Shown here piece after piece: positions 1-10,679 of a stretch of DNA of 64,000 nucleotides. The stretch is taken from positions 45,642,501 to 45,706,500 of the forward strand of contig NC_070614.1 in assembly GCF_027172205.1 (NCBI RefSeq), written 5' to 3'. The notes under the pieces were generated by a model, which saw only the letters and a program-made list of their open reading frames with translations, was not told the origin of the DNA and did not search any database. The DNA comes from Podarcis raffonei (lineage: Eukaryota > Chordata > Lepidosauria > Squamata > Lacertidae). The translations under genes and the position numbers were made by a program. Each line of letters starts with the position of its first letter. Within the stretch, counting starts at the first letter, position 1.

Positions 1-855
1 ATTTGTGGTTGGCTGTGGTGGTCTTTGTTTTCATGTGTGACTGGAACGGGTGGGTGTTTTGGATCAGGTTAGCCATATTGATTTGTATGCTGTTGGTGGA
101 TTTTTGTTGGTCTTGTTGGGCTGTGTATGTGATAAAAGGGAATTCCAATGTATAGTTAGCAGAGTAAAAACTTAAAACACATTGCAGGATCCCCCTAAAA
201 TAGACCAGAGGCATTTCATCCAGCAGATCTTTACTGAAGGCAAATGAGCATAATGGTCACAAATCCAATACATTCCGGATTGGTACTGTCGGTAAGAAGT
301 CCAGTTGCAGCAGACTTATAATAACTTATAATAAGACTAAACTTAACACTACATACAGAACACCACACCAGAATGAGAAAAGAGAGAGAGAGAGAGAACG
401 AAACCCAGGCTCCTTGAATTAATCAGAATAGGAAAAATCTCTACACATCAGATCAATACTTTCTGTACTAAGAAATGCAAACTGATTCCCAGTAACTGGA
501 ATACAGCAGTGGATGTGGAACACAGACTTCATGACAAGTAGCCATGGATAGTTTTATCTTCCACAAATTTGTCCAATCCCTCTAAAAAGACACCCAAGTT
601 GTTTGTTGTCACTATATCCTCTGACAGCGAGTTCCATAGTTTTACTCGTGAGCCTTGTGAAGCTATAATTCAAACCTCAACTCATAACTTTGAAGGAGCA
701 ACAGGCAACTGGCTAACCAACAGGACCCTAGGAAAGAAAAGAAACTCATTTATTTATTTTTAAAGAAAGGGAACTCGCAGTTTGTTCACCAACTTGCCTT
801 GCTTCAGAATCCACTGCCTACAGCAGGACGTGAATGCTTCTTGGTTAGGTTGCTA
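1..855. other. Intergenic sequence, unassigned old repeats
   Basis: No gene is recognisable. A short GA run lies near 380-398. Positions about 480-700 carry the pattern of squamate interspersed-repeat tails ('agcgagttccatagtttta', also seen near 6018-6036), so this part is probably an old LINE-derived fragment. About 184-330 is repeat-like but unassigned. The 64-codon open frame at 569-763 has no family signature and falls inside the repeat. Confidence 0.4.
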
Positions 856-1390
856 ATAATAATTAATAATAATAATTTTATTATTTATACCCCACCCATC
901 TGGCTGGGCTTCCCCAGCCACTCTGGGCGGCTTCCAAAAATATTAAAATAATGTAATACATCAAACATTAAAAGCTTCCCTAAACAGGGCTGCCTTCAGA
1001 TGTCTTCTAAAAGTCTGGTAGTTGTTGTTCTCTTTGACATCTGGTGGGAGGGCGTTCCACAGGGAGGGCGCCACTACCGAGAAGGCCCTCTGCCTGGTTC
1101 CCTGTAACTTGGCTTCTTGCAGTGAGGGAACCGCCAGAAGGCCCTCGGTGCTGGACCTCAGTGTCCAGGCAGAACGATGGGGGTGGAGACACTCCTTCAG
1201 ATATACTGGACCGAGGCCGTTTAGGGCTTTAAAGGTCAGCACCAACACTTTGAATTGTGCTCGGAAACGTACTGGGGGCCAATGTAGGTCTTTCAAGACT
1301 GGTGTTATATGGTGTCGGCGGCCACTCCCAGTCACCAGTCTGGTTGCCAACTTTTCAACTGACCTCTGTAGCTGTGCCATTTATTAGTAG
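856..1390 (-). mobile_element. L2-like (CR1/L2 group) LINE fragment
   Basis: On the minus strand an open frame (1380-961) encodes the region after the reverse transcriptase core typical of L2/CR1-group LINEs. Recognisable pieces are HITPVLKDLHW, FKVLVLTFKALNG, LRSSTEGLLAVP, RAFSVVAPSLWNALP and FRRHLKAALFREAF. The 3' end lies to the left, with 'taccccacccatctggctgg' and an AAT-rich tail near 856-890. Sister fragments occur near 34327, 44200, 51605 and 55222. It is 5' truncated and not a host gene. Confidence 0.8.
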
Positions 1391-2951
1391 AGCGGTCTGC
1401 ATTAATGAGCAGCACAGCACAAAGGCTGATTAAAAAAAATAAAATCACAACCCTCTGTATCACAGGTAGAGAAAGGCTTTCATGGAGGCCTGGCCAAGTG
1501 GTCTTTTATGGGCAAATAAATGTTCCTATATCCACGCCTGAAGTATTGGAGGGGAAAGTAAGCAAGCAAGCCCATAAGCATGTACAGAGTTATTTCACCT
1601 TTACCACAAAGTTTTATGTCTGGCATTAGGCCCATGGATATTCATTCAAAAAGTATAATGGAAGTCAAGTGGAATAAAACTCCCCCATGAAAAATCATCA
1701 TTTGATTTATTTACTGAATTTTATATCCCACTTTTCCTCCAAGGAGCTCACAATAGCCTCTGTTATGGGTCTATACCTTCCAGAAACAATACATTTTATT
1801 CTTCAGCTGCTACCAAAGTCTGCCTAAGACCTTTTACACATGTGGAAATCTTCAGAATAACAAACACCCAAGCCCCTTGGTGAATTAATTAGTCGGAGGA
1901 GCTTAGATCTCCCAAGATCTTCTTCTTCTGCCTCCATTGTCTTCCAAGATGTCACACCGAGTTCTTGCAAGAAAAATAAACAAACCTTCAACCTTCATAT
2001 ATAATTGAAAGAAGGAAAATCTCAGAGGTGGATCCAAAAGGACTCTGGGTAAGCAACGAGCTTGAAGGGGAGATCATAACAAAGAGGTAGGATCAAGGCA
2101 TGAAGACCTTGTCACAATCGCTTTCTTTCTTGACCCTTTCAGGTAAATATTTGCTACTTCGACAAGGACAGAATGGGTTGTGTCCACTGCTAGGGCTACT
2201 CAGAGTTAGCCCTATTGAAGTTAGTGGACATGACTAACTTAGGTTCATTAATTTCAGCGGGTCTCCTCTGAGTAGGGCTACCATTGGATACAAACCAATG
2301 GAGATAATAGAAGTTTGAAATGGTGGCTGGGTGAATCTATCAGTTTCAGAAGCTCATTTTTTCACTTTTAACTTGCAGTCTTCCACATTTCCATACGCGT
2401 TTGTAATTTGGTTTTGCGAGTCCTTTTGAAAACCACCAGCACTTTGTGACTTTCTCCTAACCTGTACCTCATTGCATGCCATTTTGCCTGGTACACACAT
2501 TTTTGCAAGGCAATTTTTCCTGCTAAGAGGCATTTTTGTGTGTTATTTTTGATTATGCACATTTATGTGTACTCTAATACACATGCATGCACAGATGCAT
2601 GCACGCGCACACACAATTATTTGACTGGAGAACTGTACTGCAAAATTCAGAGAAGTGTGTTTTTTGAAAGATAGCTGGATCCAGAGCTGATTTATGGGGC
2701 ACGGAGTGTGTGGAGTGGGAAGGGAGGAGAGGAGAGGGAAAGAAGGTGCTATTATATGTGTATACCTCTTTCCACACACAACAACTTAGCTGAATGCCGT
2801 CAGTAGATATGTGACAAGATTACTTGTGAGAGAGAGACTAGGAAGGAAGGAATATGGGCATGGCAGATGAAAGAGAGCAAAGTAAGGACTGCAATAAAAC
2901 ATTCCCCTGGTTTAGCCCAAGCCAGTAATATCTTGCGCTCTTCTGAAGTAT
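1391..2951. other. Intergenic, degraded repeats
   Basis: No gene is seen. A LINE-tail-like piece ('tatcccacttttcctccaag') lies at about 1690-1760. The stretch 2175-2290 contains 'agggctactcagagttagcc', a repeat also met near 35990 and 40395. About 2365-2640 resembles the repeat near 17200-17480 and 50300-50600. Short open frames here have no recognisable domain. Confidence 0.4.
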
Positions 2952-2957
2952 CCTTCT

Positions 2958-3049
2958 TAACAGGGCTGGTCCTACCATGAGGCAGAGTAAGGCAGCTGCC
3001 TCAGGCAGCAGATCTTGAGGGGCAGCGAGTGGTAGGGATGTAATCTAAT
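2958..3049 (+). mobile_element. hAT-like MITE fragment
   Basis: The stretch begins near 'cagggctggtcctaccatga' and continues with 'ggcagctgcctcaggcagca', a composition seen in short non-autonomous hAT elements. Only one terminus is visible. Family assignment is from memory. Confidence 0.3.
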
Positions 3050-3245
3050 TCTTCAGTCAGTCAAATCTTTACTACAGTCATGGACCAGCATAAGTAGGGT
3101 GGGGTACAATAATTTAAAATCTATAAAACGTTTCAGAAAGCTAAAATTATTAAAAAAGAAGGTATGTATAAAAGAATATAAGAATCTAAAAGAAGCTAAA
3201 ACAAGGGTTAGGAGCATTAAACGAATGTGGAAGAGCATAAAAGGT
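3050..3245 (-). mobile_element. R4-like LINE 3' fragment
   Basis: Its left end ('tcaaatctttactacagtca' then 'tggaccagcataag') matches the left end of the LINE at 19365-20040 ('tttattatgatcatagaccag'). Both therefore appear to be 3' ends of one minus-strand LINE family. No coding domain survives. The R4 name is a guess; shared ancestry with the 19.4 kb copy is better supported. Confidence 0.4.
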
Positions 3246-3628
3246 TAGTATATAATCTATTCATTATATATCTAATTCATTATAATGTAATTCTTGCCAA
3301 AATTGGTTTGGATTAGGATTCGGTGAATTTATCACCTGGACCATTTTGCTTCAGTTCTCACTTTACTAAATGTAACTATCCCCAATCTGGTCTTTTAGCT
3401 TTTTGAAAACAATGTTACTGTTTACTTTTTAAATGGCCAGTTCAGAGCTGGTTGAAAATCCAGTGAGCCTGTAATTGCCCAATGAAGTATGCATGAAGTA
3501 GGCACCTTGCCTCAGGTTACTGTCTGTTCTAGCGAGAATGAAGAGGTAATAGACTTGCTCCTTCTCCACAGCTACTGTTCTTTTCCATTTTTCCCCCTTG
3601 ACAGCTAGCCAGCATATTACCAACTTAT
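3246..3628. other. Intergenic, nothing recognised
   Basis: I see no gene, RNA or named repeat here. Confidence 0.4.
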
Positions 3629-4450
3629 TGTTGTTGTTTAGTCATTTAGTCGTATCCGACTCTTCGTGACCCCATGGACCAGAGCACGCCAGGCACTCCT
3701 GTCTTCCACTTCCTCCCGCAGTTTGGTCAAACTCATGCTGGTAGCTTTGAGAACACTGTCCAACCATCTTGTCCTCTGTTGTCCCCTTCTCCTTGTGCCC
3801 TCCTTCTTTCCCAACATCAGGGTCTTTTCCAGGGAGTCTTCTTCTCTTCTCATGAGGTGGCCAAAGTCTTGGAGCCTCAGCTTCAGGATCTGTCCTTCCA
3901 GTGAGCACTCAGGGCTGATTTCCTTAAGAATGGATAGGTTTGATCTTCTTGCAGTTCATGGGACTCTTAAGAGTCTCCTCCAGACCATAATGCAAAAGCA
4001 TCAATTCTTTGGCGATCAGCCTTCTTTATGGTCCAGCTATCACTTCCATACATGACTACAGTGGTACCTGGGGTTACAGACAATTCAGGTTACAGACGCT
4101 TCAGGTTACAGACTCTGCTAACCCAGAAATAGTACATCAGGTCAAGAACTTTGCTTCAGGATGAGAACAGAAATCGCGCAGCAGCGGTATGGTGGCAGTG
4201 GGAGGCCCCATTAGCTTAAGTAGTGCTTTCAGGTTAAAAACAGTTTCAGGTTAAGAACAGACCTCCAAAACAAATTAAGTTCTTAACCCAAGGTACCATT
4301 GTACTGGGAAAACCGTAGCTTTAACTATACGGACCTTTGTTGGCAAGGTGATGTCTCTGCTATTTAAGATGCTGTCTAGGTTTGTCATCGCTTTTCTCCC
4401 AAGAAGCAGGCGTCTTTTAATTTCGTGGCTGCTGTCATGATCTGCAGCAA
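3629..4450 (-). mobile_element. BovB (RTE clade) LINE 3' fragment, interrupted
   Basis: The minus strand encodes the BovB C-terminal region: RRRGQQRTRWLDSVLKATSM, then SLTKLREEVEDRSAWRALVHGVTKSR and, across an insertion, HEIKRRLLLGRKAMTNLDSILNSRD. The 3' tail is at the left ('ttgttgttgtttagtcattt'). A TIR element at 4059-4301 splits the coding stretch and is bracketed by duplicated TA. BovB is widespread in squamates and known for horizontal transfer between them and ruminants. The copy is 5' truncated; the right boundary is approximate. Confidence 0.85.
4059..4301. mobile_element. Tigger-like MITE (family A) inside BovB
   Basis: A 243 bp element with inverted ends (CAGTGGTACCTGGGGTTA / TTAACCCAAGGTACCATTG) flanked by TA at 4057-4058 and 4302-4303. 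Removing it and one TA restores continuous BovB sequence. Further family copies are at 20582, 21432, 43197, 45353, 51685 and 58632. The CAGTGGTACC terminus with TA duplication resembles pogo/Tigger elements; no transposase is encoded. Confidence 0.8.
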
Positions 4451-5612
4451 ATGTGTGACCCATTTCATTGATTTTGCAAAACGCCCATCCCACCCACTTG
4501 CTCCTCCAGTACAGAGACAGACTTCTCCTTGAGAAAGACACCTGAGGTTTTCTGAGCCGAGGTGAGGTCAAAGGAGATCTAATCATGTTTAGATGTTCAT
4601 TCATCAGGATGTCCATATGGACCCCCTACAGCCCATCCACACAGTTTGCCCAGGAAAAAGAAAACAACAACAAAACACAGTTTGCATTTTTGCACGGATT
4701 AATAATGAAACGTAATAAGTTTAAACAGAATGATAGCAGCAGTCAGCTAGCAGACAGTTAAAACCAAGGGTAGATGATGACAGTAGCTGACTAAATTAAA
4801 TTATCATTAAATTGTATCAGATCAAATATTGTCCTATCCGAAAAAATTCTAAACAACGACCACAACCAGTACAGTACAGGGAAATCTGCAGAATGTTTCT
4901 GCAGGCAAGGCTGCCTTGCAAAGAGATAGGTCCAGGAGATTAAGGGCCAGTTGGATGCATGCAGTGAATTTTGCTACTGTCCCTAGTGTATGTGTTTACA
5001 TGTGTGTGTGTTGGCTTCTGCAGACTGCCTATTTATTGAGCGTTCACCCTGATTTGCTTGCAAAACACGTATGCAAAAGTTAGATTATATTTTGCATTTA
5101 TTAAGCATTTGTTCTGATTTACTTGCAGAAATTTTATAAGAAAATGAGCATCTATCCTGCTCAATGCTCACCCCCCAAATGTTTTGGGGTACTCTCAAGA
5201 AAATCACCATTTTATAGTTCAAATCAGGAAAAATAAATACAGTAAATGGACAAAAGTACAAAGATTCACAAAATGTTTAGGGGTATGTGTGCCCCGTGTC
5301 CCCCCAGAAAAAAAGCACGGATCCTGCTTTCATTTGGATTTGCATACAGCGTGTTTATACAGCTTTCCATTAAGCATTTGATCATTCTATATTTTTTAAT
5401 GCACTTCCCTGCCACTTTCTTAACCAGAAAAGCGTCAACAGAGCACTTTAAGCCACTTCTTATTACTACTAATAATCTACTCATTATTAGGCACTTGAAT
5501 CCCTCCCACAAAATACTGACAGTCTGGAGGCACATTGTGTTTGTGTGTTTGTTTGTGCATGTGTGTTTGTTTGTGCAACTTCATACCCTCCAATAAAAAT
5601 AGGGACGTCCTA
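4451..5612. other. Intergenic, no recognised gene
   Basis: AT-rich sequence with short GT runs near 4998-5012 and 5535-5570. Open frames at 5246-5596 and 5535-5266 overlap on opposite strands and show no domain. No repeat family could be named. Confidence 0.4.
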
Positions 5613-5614
5613 CT

Positions 5615-5748
5615 ATACCCTCCAACATTTCTCCGATGAACATAGGGACTTCCTAAGGAAAAGCGGGATGTTCCAGGATCAAATCAGAAACCGGGATGGC
5701 TTCTGTAAATCCAGCACTGTCCATGGAAAATAGGGACACTTGGAGGGT
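5615..5748. mobile_element. Short TIR element, CCCTCCAA family
   Basis: Inverted ends ACCCTCCAACATTTCTCC and ACTTGGAGGG enclose 'ccaggatcaaatcagaaacc'. Related copies lie at 12780-13427, 53075-53205 and 53380-53415. It is a non-coding MITE of undetermined superfamily. Confidence 0.5.
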
Positions 5749-5749
5749 C

Positions 5750-6170
5750 TGATATGAATGTAGGATTCTAGTCCAGCATCCTGTTTTCACAGCAGCCACC
5801 CAGATGCCTGTGGGAAACCCACAAGCGGCAACCCAGTACAAAAGCTTCTCCTCTACTGCCATTTCCAGCAGCTGGTATTCAGAAGCCTATTGCCTCAAGC
5901 TCAGGAAGCAGAGCATAAACATCATGGCTAGTAGCTGATAAAGCCTTCTCCATGAATTAGTCTGCTCTTCTCTTAAAGCTATCCAAGTTGGTGAGCATCA
6001 CGGCCTCCAGTGGGAGTGAGTTCCATAGTTTAACCATGCACCATATGGGGAAAAAGTGCTTTCTTTTATATGTCTTTAATCTTCCAACATTCAGCTACAT
6101 TGTGTGCCCACGAGTTGCAGTGTTATGAGAGAAGGGGGAAACCTTTCTGTACCCATTTTCTCAGCATCAT
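5750..6170. mobile_element. Old LINE-derived interspersed repeat
   Basis: The pattern 'tctagtccagcatcctgttt' followed by 'gagttccatagtttaaccat' belongs to a common squamate interspersed repeat, probably a CR1-type 3' region. Related text occurs near 480-700. Ends are not defined. Confidence 0.45.
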
Positions 6171-6173
6171 GCA

Positions 6174-6638
6174 TACCGTATTTTTTCCGTGTATAAGACA
6201 ATGCTTTTTGCTAAGCAAAATTAGGCAAAAATTGGGTGTTGTCTTATACACGCATAGTGAATGCAGAGGGGGGACGTGTGATTAATGGCAGCAGCAAGCA
6301 GGAGATTGGCAGTGGCAATTGGGCGGGTGATTGGTGGCTGCGGCAAGGCCTGCTGGCGATTGGCTGTGGCTGTGGCGATTGGACAGGCGATTGGCAGCTG
6401 CGGCAAGTGGGCGGGTGGGCTGTTGGTGGTGGTGAGCAGGCAGACAATTGGCAGCTGTGGCGAGGTGTACGATTGGCAGTGGTTGAGGCAAGCAGTCGGC
6501 AGTGGTGGGCAGGTGGGTGAGCAATTGGCGGAAGTGACCTCCCCCCGCCCAAAGCTAAACAACTTAATTTCTTAAATTTGGGTTAAAAAAATAGGAGTCG
6601 TTTTATATATGGGGGCATATACACAGAAAAATACGGTA
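6174..6638. mobile_element. TIR element with internal minisatellite
   Basis: The ends are inverted repeats (TACCGTATTTTTTCCGTGTA on the left, ending ACAGAAAAATACGGTA on the right). The interior, about 6275-6530, is a GC-rich imperfect tandem repeat built on 'gattggcagctgcggcaag'-type units. That repeat makes long open frames on both strands (for example 6236-6520 + and 6562-6221 -) that are not genes. Confidence 0.6.
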
Positions 6639-6899
6639 ATTGTCTGCACCTCTATCATGTGCCCTTTTACTCACTTTTTCTCTAAACTATTGCAGCAGCC
6701 TTCATGCTGTGAATGTTCTTTAAATGTACCGTGTGCTTGCAGCCTTATATACAATGGCAGCTCTGGCATTTTTGTACATGGAATGTGGGAAGGAAGTATC
6801 TTTTCCCTTTGCCTCAGTAACCAAAATGGCTCCGGCCAGCTTTGCCTAGTGTCCAGCCTCTGAGGAAACAGTCAGTGATGTAGGATGTACAATATAAAT
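6639..6899. other. Intergenic, nothing recognised
   Basis: No named repeat or gene. The open frame 6609-6863 starts inside the preceding element and has no recognisable domain. Confidence 0.4.
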
Positions 6900-7378
6900 T
6901 ACTGCATTGGCCAGAATATAAGCCGCACCTGCAAATAAGCCGCACCTTTAAAATTCAAGGTGGGGTAAGACAATACCCGAATATAAGCTGCTCCCTTAAA
7001 ATTGGGTTACAGGCTGAAAAATCGCAGCAGTTGGTAGAATTGTAACTCTGAGCCAACTTAAGCCTTTGATCTTGCAAGCCCGCAAAAGTTACCGCACGGT
7101 CGCTAAAATCGCAAACTGCTATTCAGTTGCTACAGTTCCACAGGCACTCACACCCTAAATGGCAAATGTAGAAGAAAATCCTACGGGTTAATTGCACAAC
7201 AGTCTCAAGCTTGCAAATCGGCAAGAAAACATTTTTTGTTCCATTTTGCCGTATGTCTGCTTCAGCAGCGATATCGTAAAAACCAATTTTTGTAAGGTCG
7301 AAAATTTAAGCCGCACTTTAACTTTTCACGGTCAGAATTTGGAAAAAAAGTGTGGCTTATATTCGGGACAATACAGTA
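6900..7378. mobile_element. TIR element directly upstream of OR4E-like gene
   Basis: The ends are inverted repeats: TACTGCATTGGCCAGAATAT at the left and a right end that reads TACTGTATTGTCCCGAATAT on the opposite strand. 'aataagccgcacc' and its complement recur inside. It ends 89 bp before the OR start codon and about 55 bp before the probable splice acceptor, so it must lie in the OR intron or upstream region. No transposase. Confidence 0.6.
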
Positions 7379-7467
7379 TTGTGTTTTATAGACAAATATA
7401 TAGACAATCTGTGCTTTCCCCCTCTGTGTTCAGGTTCGCCTCATGGACCTCCCTCTGCTCTGTTTAA

Positions 7468-8406
7468 ATGGATAGTCTAAACCACACCACAGTGACCCAT
7501 TTTGTGTTCTTGGGGTTGACTGGCAACTGGCGGCGACTTGAGCTGGCTTTGTTTGCTATCTTCTCTATCATCTACCTGCTCATCCTAGCAGGTAACTTCC
7601 TCATCATGGTGACTGTGGTTTGCGACCGGAGCCTCCACACCCCCATGTACTTCTTCCTGGGCAACCTCTCTTTCATCGACATCTGCCATTCCTCCGTCAC
7701 CGCGCCAAAGATGCTCCACGACTTCCTGTTTGCCCGGAAGACCATCTCTTTTGGCAGCTGCATAGCCCAGCTCTTCTTCCTCCACCTCAGTGCCTGTGCC
7801 GAGATCTTCCTCCTCACCATCATGGCCTACGACCGCTATGTTGCCATTTGCCACCCGCTACAGTACATGTCCATCATGAGCCTGAAGGTCTGCGTCTGGT
7901 TGGTGGGTGCCCTTTGGGTGGGAGCCATGGTCCATTCCCTTGTGCAGACTGTCCTCACCATCCGCCTCCCGTATTGCGGCCCTAATGTCATAGACAGCTT
8001 TTTCTGTGATGTTCCCCCGGTCATCAAGTTGGCCTGCACTGACACTTACTTGACAGGGCTACTGATTGTGTCCAATAGCGGCATGATCTCCTTGGTTTGT
8101 TTCTTGGCCCTCCTGGCTTCCTACATCATCATCCTGGTATCGCTAAGAGGGAGGACCGCCGAGGGGAGGCGCAAGGCCCTCTCCACCTGTGCTGCCCACC
8201 TCCTTGTCGTGGTGCTGTTCCTGGGGCCTTGCCTTGTCCTTTACACCCGCCCTGTCTCGAACTTCTCCATGGAGAAAGTGGTGGCTGTCTTCTACACTGT
8301 GGTGACTCCCGTGCTTAACCCGGTCATCTACACGCTGAGGAACGAAGAGGTGAAGCATGCCATGAAGAAACTCAGGGACCGGAAGGTCTTCTCTTTGAGG
8401 AAATGA
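7468..8406 (+). CDS. OR4E-like: Olfactory receptor, family 4, OR4E-like
   Basis: Intact 312-residue class II odorant receptor, a seven-TM GPCR expected in olfactory sensory neuron cilia, coupling to Golf. Seen: N-glycosylation NHT at residue 5, GN (42-43) in TM1, LHTPMYFFLGN (57-66), MAYDRYVAIC (119-128), Cys98/Cys180 for the TM3-ECL2 disulfide plus Cys170/Cys190, KALSTC (236-241) in TM6, PVLNPVIYTLRN (281-292) in TM7. The start MDSLNHTTVTHFVFLGLT and the tail RDRKVF closely match mammalian OR4E2 as I remember it. A TAA sits directly before the ATG; a pyrimidine tract ending 'ttcag' near 7434 is a likely acceptor of the usual 5'UTR intron, supporting this start. It is the most OR4E2-like of the three family-4 genes and the only one on the plus strand. 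Confidence 0.95.
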   Translation: MDSLNHTTVTHFVFLGLTGNWRRLELALFAIFSIIYLLILAGNFLIMVTVVCDRSLHTPMYFFLGNLSFIDICHSSVTAPKMLHDFLFARKTISFGSCIAQLFFLHLSACAEIFLLTIMAYDRYVAICHPLQYMSIMSLKVCVWLVGALWVGAMVHSLVQTVLTIRLPYCGPNVIDSFFCDVPPVIKLACTDTYLTGLLIVSNSGMISLVCFLALLASYIIILVSLRGRTAEGRRKALSTCAAHLLVVVLFLGPCLVLYTRPVSNFSMEKVVAVFYTVVTPVLNPVIYTLRNEEVKHAMKKLRDRKVFSLRK

Positions 8407-8589
8407 GTGGCTGTTCTCCTCAGGCGGGGAAAGATTGGTAGATGGTACAGATCGAATCTGTCAGTTTTGCTTTCTCTCAGCTTACTGTTTTTCCTCCAGG
8501 TAGGGTTGGGAGAGGTTCCCTGCCTGATACCTTAGACAGCCCTTGTGTAGACAATATTGAGCTAGGTGGACCTATGGCAGAAGAGAACC
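8407..8589. other. 3' flank of OR gene
   Basis: No feature recognised. No clear poly(A) signal was seen before the SINE that follows. Confidence 0.4.
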
Positions 8590-8810
8590 AGTAGTGGTTA
8601 GAGCCTCGGACTAGGACCTGGGAGACCACAGGGAGGGCGCCATGAAACTCACTGGATGTTGTGGCCCAGTCAACACCTTTCAGCCTAGCCTACCTCACAG
8701 AGTTTTTGTGGGGTTTAGTGAAGAGGGGAAGAACCATGTATGCCACGTTGAGCTCCCTGGAGGAAAAGGTGGGGTGTAAAGGCAAGCGATGAATAAATAA
8801 TAAATGAAAT
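8590..8810 (+). mobile_element. tRNA-derived SINE
   Basis: The head 'tagtggttagagcctcggac' resembles a tRNA A-box region. The body 'gcctacctcacagagttttt' and tail 'aaggtggggtgtaaaggcaa' match the SINE seen in reverse at about 29105-29370. It ends in an A/T-rich tail (aataaataataaatg). Confidence 0.6.
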
Positions 8811-9660
8811 ATTATTTGTTTGTTTGTTTATTCCATAAACAAATGTTTGCTTCTCTATGGCAGCCTGTAAGCTGGGATGTTAGGGTGAAGGGCAGACTAG
8901 CATCAACAACATGATATCAAATACGAATGATACATGATATGATATCAAATACAACATGATATCAATACGAATACTAAACTGAACCTTCTAGGTCAGCACT
9001 GGACTTTTCCCCAAGCTTATCACGCCAGAATTCAATCTCCCCACCCTCAAATGAATGTGCAATTTCAAAAGTAGCAACAAATGGAAGGATTGCCTCTGAG
9101 CATGCACAGAGAATTTCCCTCTCTTTACTAGGTGTTCTTCCCTTCCAAAGACTGAGGTAAAACTTCCCAGGTCAAACTAGACTCTCCACAGCATCTCTGT
9201 TTGGGACTCAACAACTTGAGACGGTCTCATTAGGATGGCAGGGACATTAAATTCAAAACAAAACAAAACAAAACAAAACAGATTGCAAGGTTTATTCCTT
9301 CCCCAATATAACGCTTTAAGCGGATCTCCCCACCCCACTCCCGCTCCTTCTTCACAGTCTTTTATGAAGTTTCTCCTGCACTTTTGCCCATCGCTCTTCC
9401 ACCTCACGAAAACCTCTGTCTTCGTTTAATTAAAACCTTAGAAACTTGCTGGTGAAGTTTCATCATCCACCATTCCTCATCAAAGAAACTTTTAATAGGT
9501 TCCAGGGGGAGTTGATTAGAGCAAAGAAGACTTCCTTTTTCTTTTCTTGCTGTGGGACGACATGACGCAGGCAGGGGCCAAATGATCTCTTGATGTAAAG
9601 AATTGCAAGGATTGTGTGTGTGTGTGTGAGAGAGAGAGGAATATCCTTTTTGTACTAATG
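8811..9660. repeat. Intergenic with simple repeats
   Basis: A short tandem array built on 'atgatatcaaatacga' occupies about 8908-8966. An (AAAAC)n run lies near 9253-9280 and a GT/GA run near 9616-9638. No gene; the open frames are low-complexity or unassigned. Confidence 0.5.
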
Positions 9661-9849
9661 AAAGCTGAACAGGAAGGGTGGGATGAGCCAGCAAAAAGAG
9701 TTGGTGTTTTAGTGGGTGTTTTAGTCGGGGGTGCAGATGCTTTGTATACGCAAGAGGTCTTGGGTTCAAACCCTGGCATTTCTAGGTAGGGCTGGAGGAG
9801 ATCTCAGTCCACTAGCAGTCAGTGTAGGCTAGAGAAGGGAAACCTTCGG
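9661..9849 (+). mobile_element. tRNA-like SINE fragment
   Basis: About 9719-9785 contains a tRNA-like segment with a B-box-like GGTTCAAACCC and the common tail 'tctaggtagggctggaggag'. It is not a functional tRNA because no complete cloverleaf is apparent. Confidence 0.4.
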
Positions 9850-10512
9850 GCGGAGGGAGGGACAAATGTGGCCCCTGGACCACTGTATCTGGCCCTTGGG
9901 ATACTCTGCAGGCCACTCCCCCTATTCAGCCACACCCCAACTCCCCAGATCACTCTCACCACTGACCTTACTTTACTCTCCTCGGTGGAATCTAGACACA
10001 TACAAAAAACCACTGCGAAAATGCTAAAAAAAAGAAGTTTTGAAAAATATATTGAATTTGCCATAAGCCCATCATCACCATCTAGTGTCACATTTGTATA
10101 ATACACTTAAAGCACACTTAAAATGTTATATTTGCAGCTGTATAGCTGTGTCCCTAGAGTGGTTTTAACCTGGCAAGAGTGTCACTCTATGATGCCTCTG
10201 GTTTGCCTGGATAGAGGGGCATGTAGAGAACAGGGAACATTTATATTCAATGCCCCACCCACTTTTGCCTCTGGCTCCGCCCACCTCTTGCATATGGCCC
10301 CCAGAAGGCAATTGTGTGCTGAAAATTTTTCCCTATCCCTCATCTACATGGAACCAGGGATGGTTCTGGTCTCCTCATAACACTGTCTCTAAGATAAGCT
10401 ACATGCAAACATTACAAAGGCCTCAATGTTTTGTTTACAGTACGATCGTGCCTTGCGCAGGGGTTACATTCCGGAGATGGCACAAAGGTGCAGAAACGTG
10501 TACACTCAAATC
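9850..10512. other. Intergenic, hAT-like remnant
   Basis: 'aatgtggcccctggaccact' near 9867 and 'gcatatggcccccagaaggc' near 10289 look like the two ends of an old non-autonomous hAT element with unrelated AT-rich sequence between. No gene. Confidence 0.35.
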
Positions 10513-10679
10513 CAGTGGCGTAGTGTGGGTTGTCAGCACCCGGGGCAAGGCAAGTAATTTGCGCCCCCTAACCCGTGGATTTGCGCCCCCTAACCCATGG
10601 ATTTGCGCCCCCTAACCCTAACCCCCAGATGTTGCGCCCGGTGTGGCCGGCCCCCCTACACCCCCACGCTACGCCACTG
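10513..10679. mobile_element. hAT-like MITE with internal tandem repeats
   Basis: Inverted ends CAGTGGCGTAG / CTACGCCACTG are flanked by the 8-bp duplication CTCAAATC (10505-10512 and 10680-10687), as expected for hAT. Three internal copies of 'atttgcgccccctaaccc' follow one another. A relative is at 45753-46079. Confidence 0.8.

Noticed and set aside
961-1380. 139-codon minus-strand frame as a host gene
   Set aside because: Matches the L2/CR1-type LINE C-terminal region (HITPVLK, WNALPPDV, KAALFREAF).
6221-6575. Long open frames on both strands near 6.2-6.6 kb
   Set aside because: Produced by the GC-rich minisatellite inside a TIR element; no domain and mirrored on both strands.
7620-8358. 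Several 60-120 codon frames overlapping the OR4E-like gene
   Set aside because: Shadows of the OR coding sequence in other frames; the same holds at the other OR genes.
9719-9785. tRNA gene
   Set aside because: B-box-like sequence is present but no full cloverleaf; it fits a SINE head.
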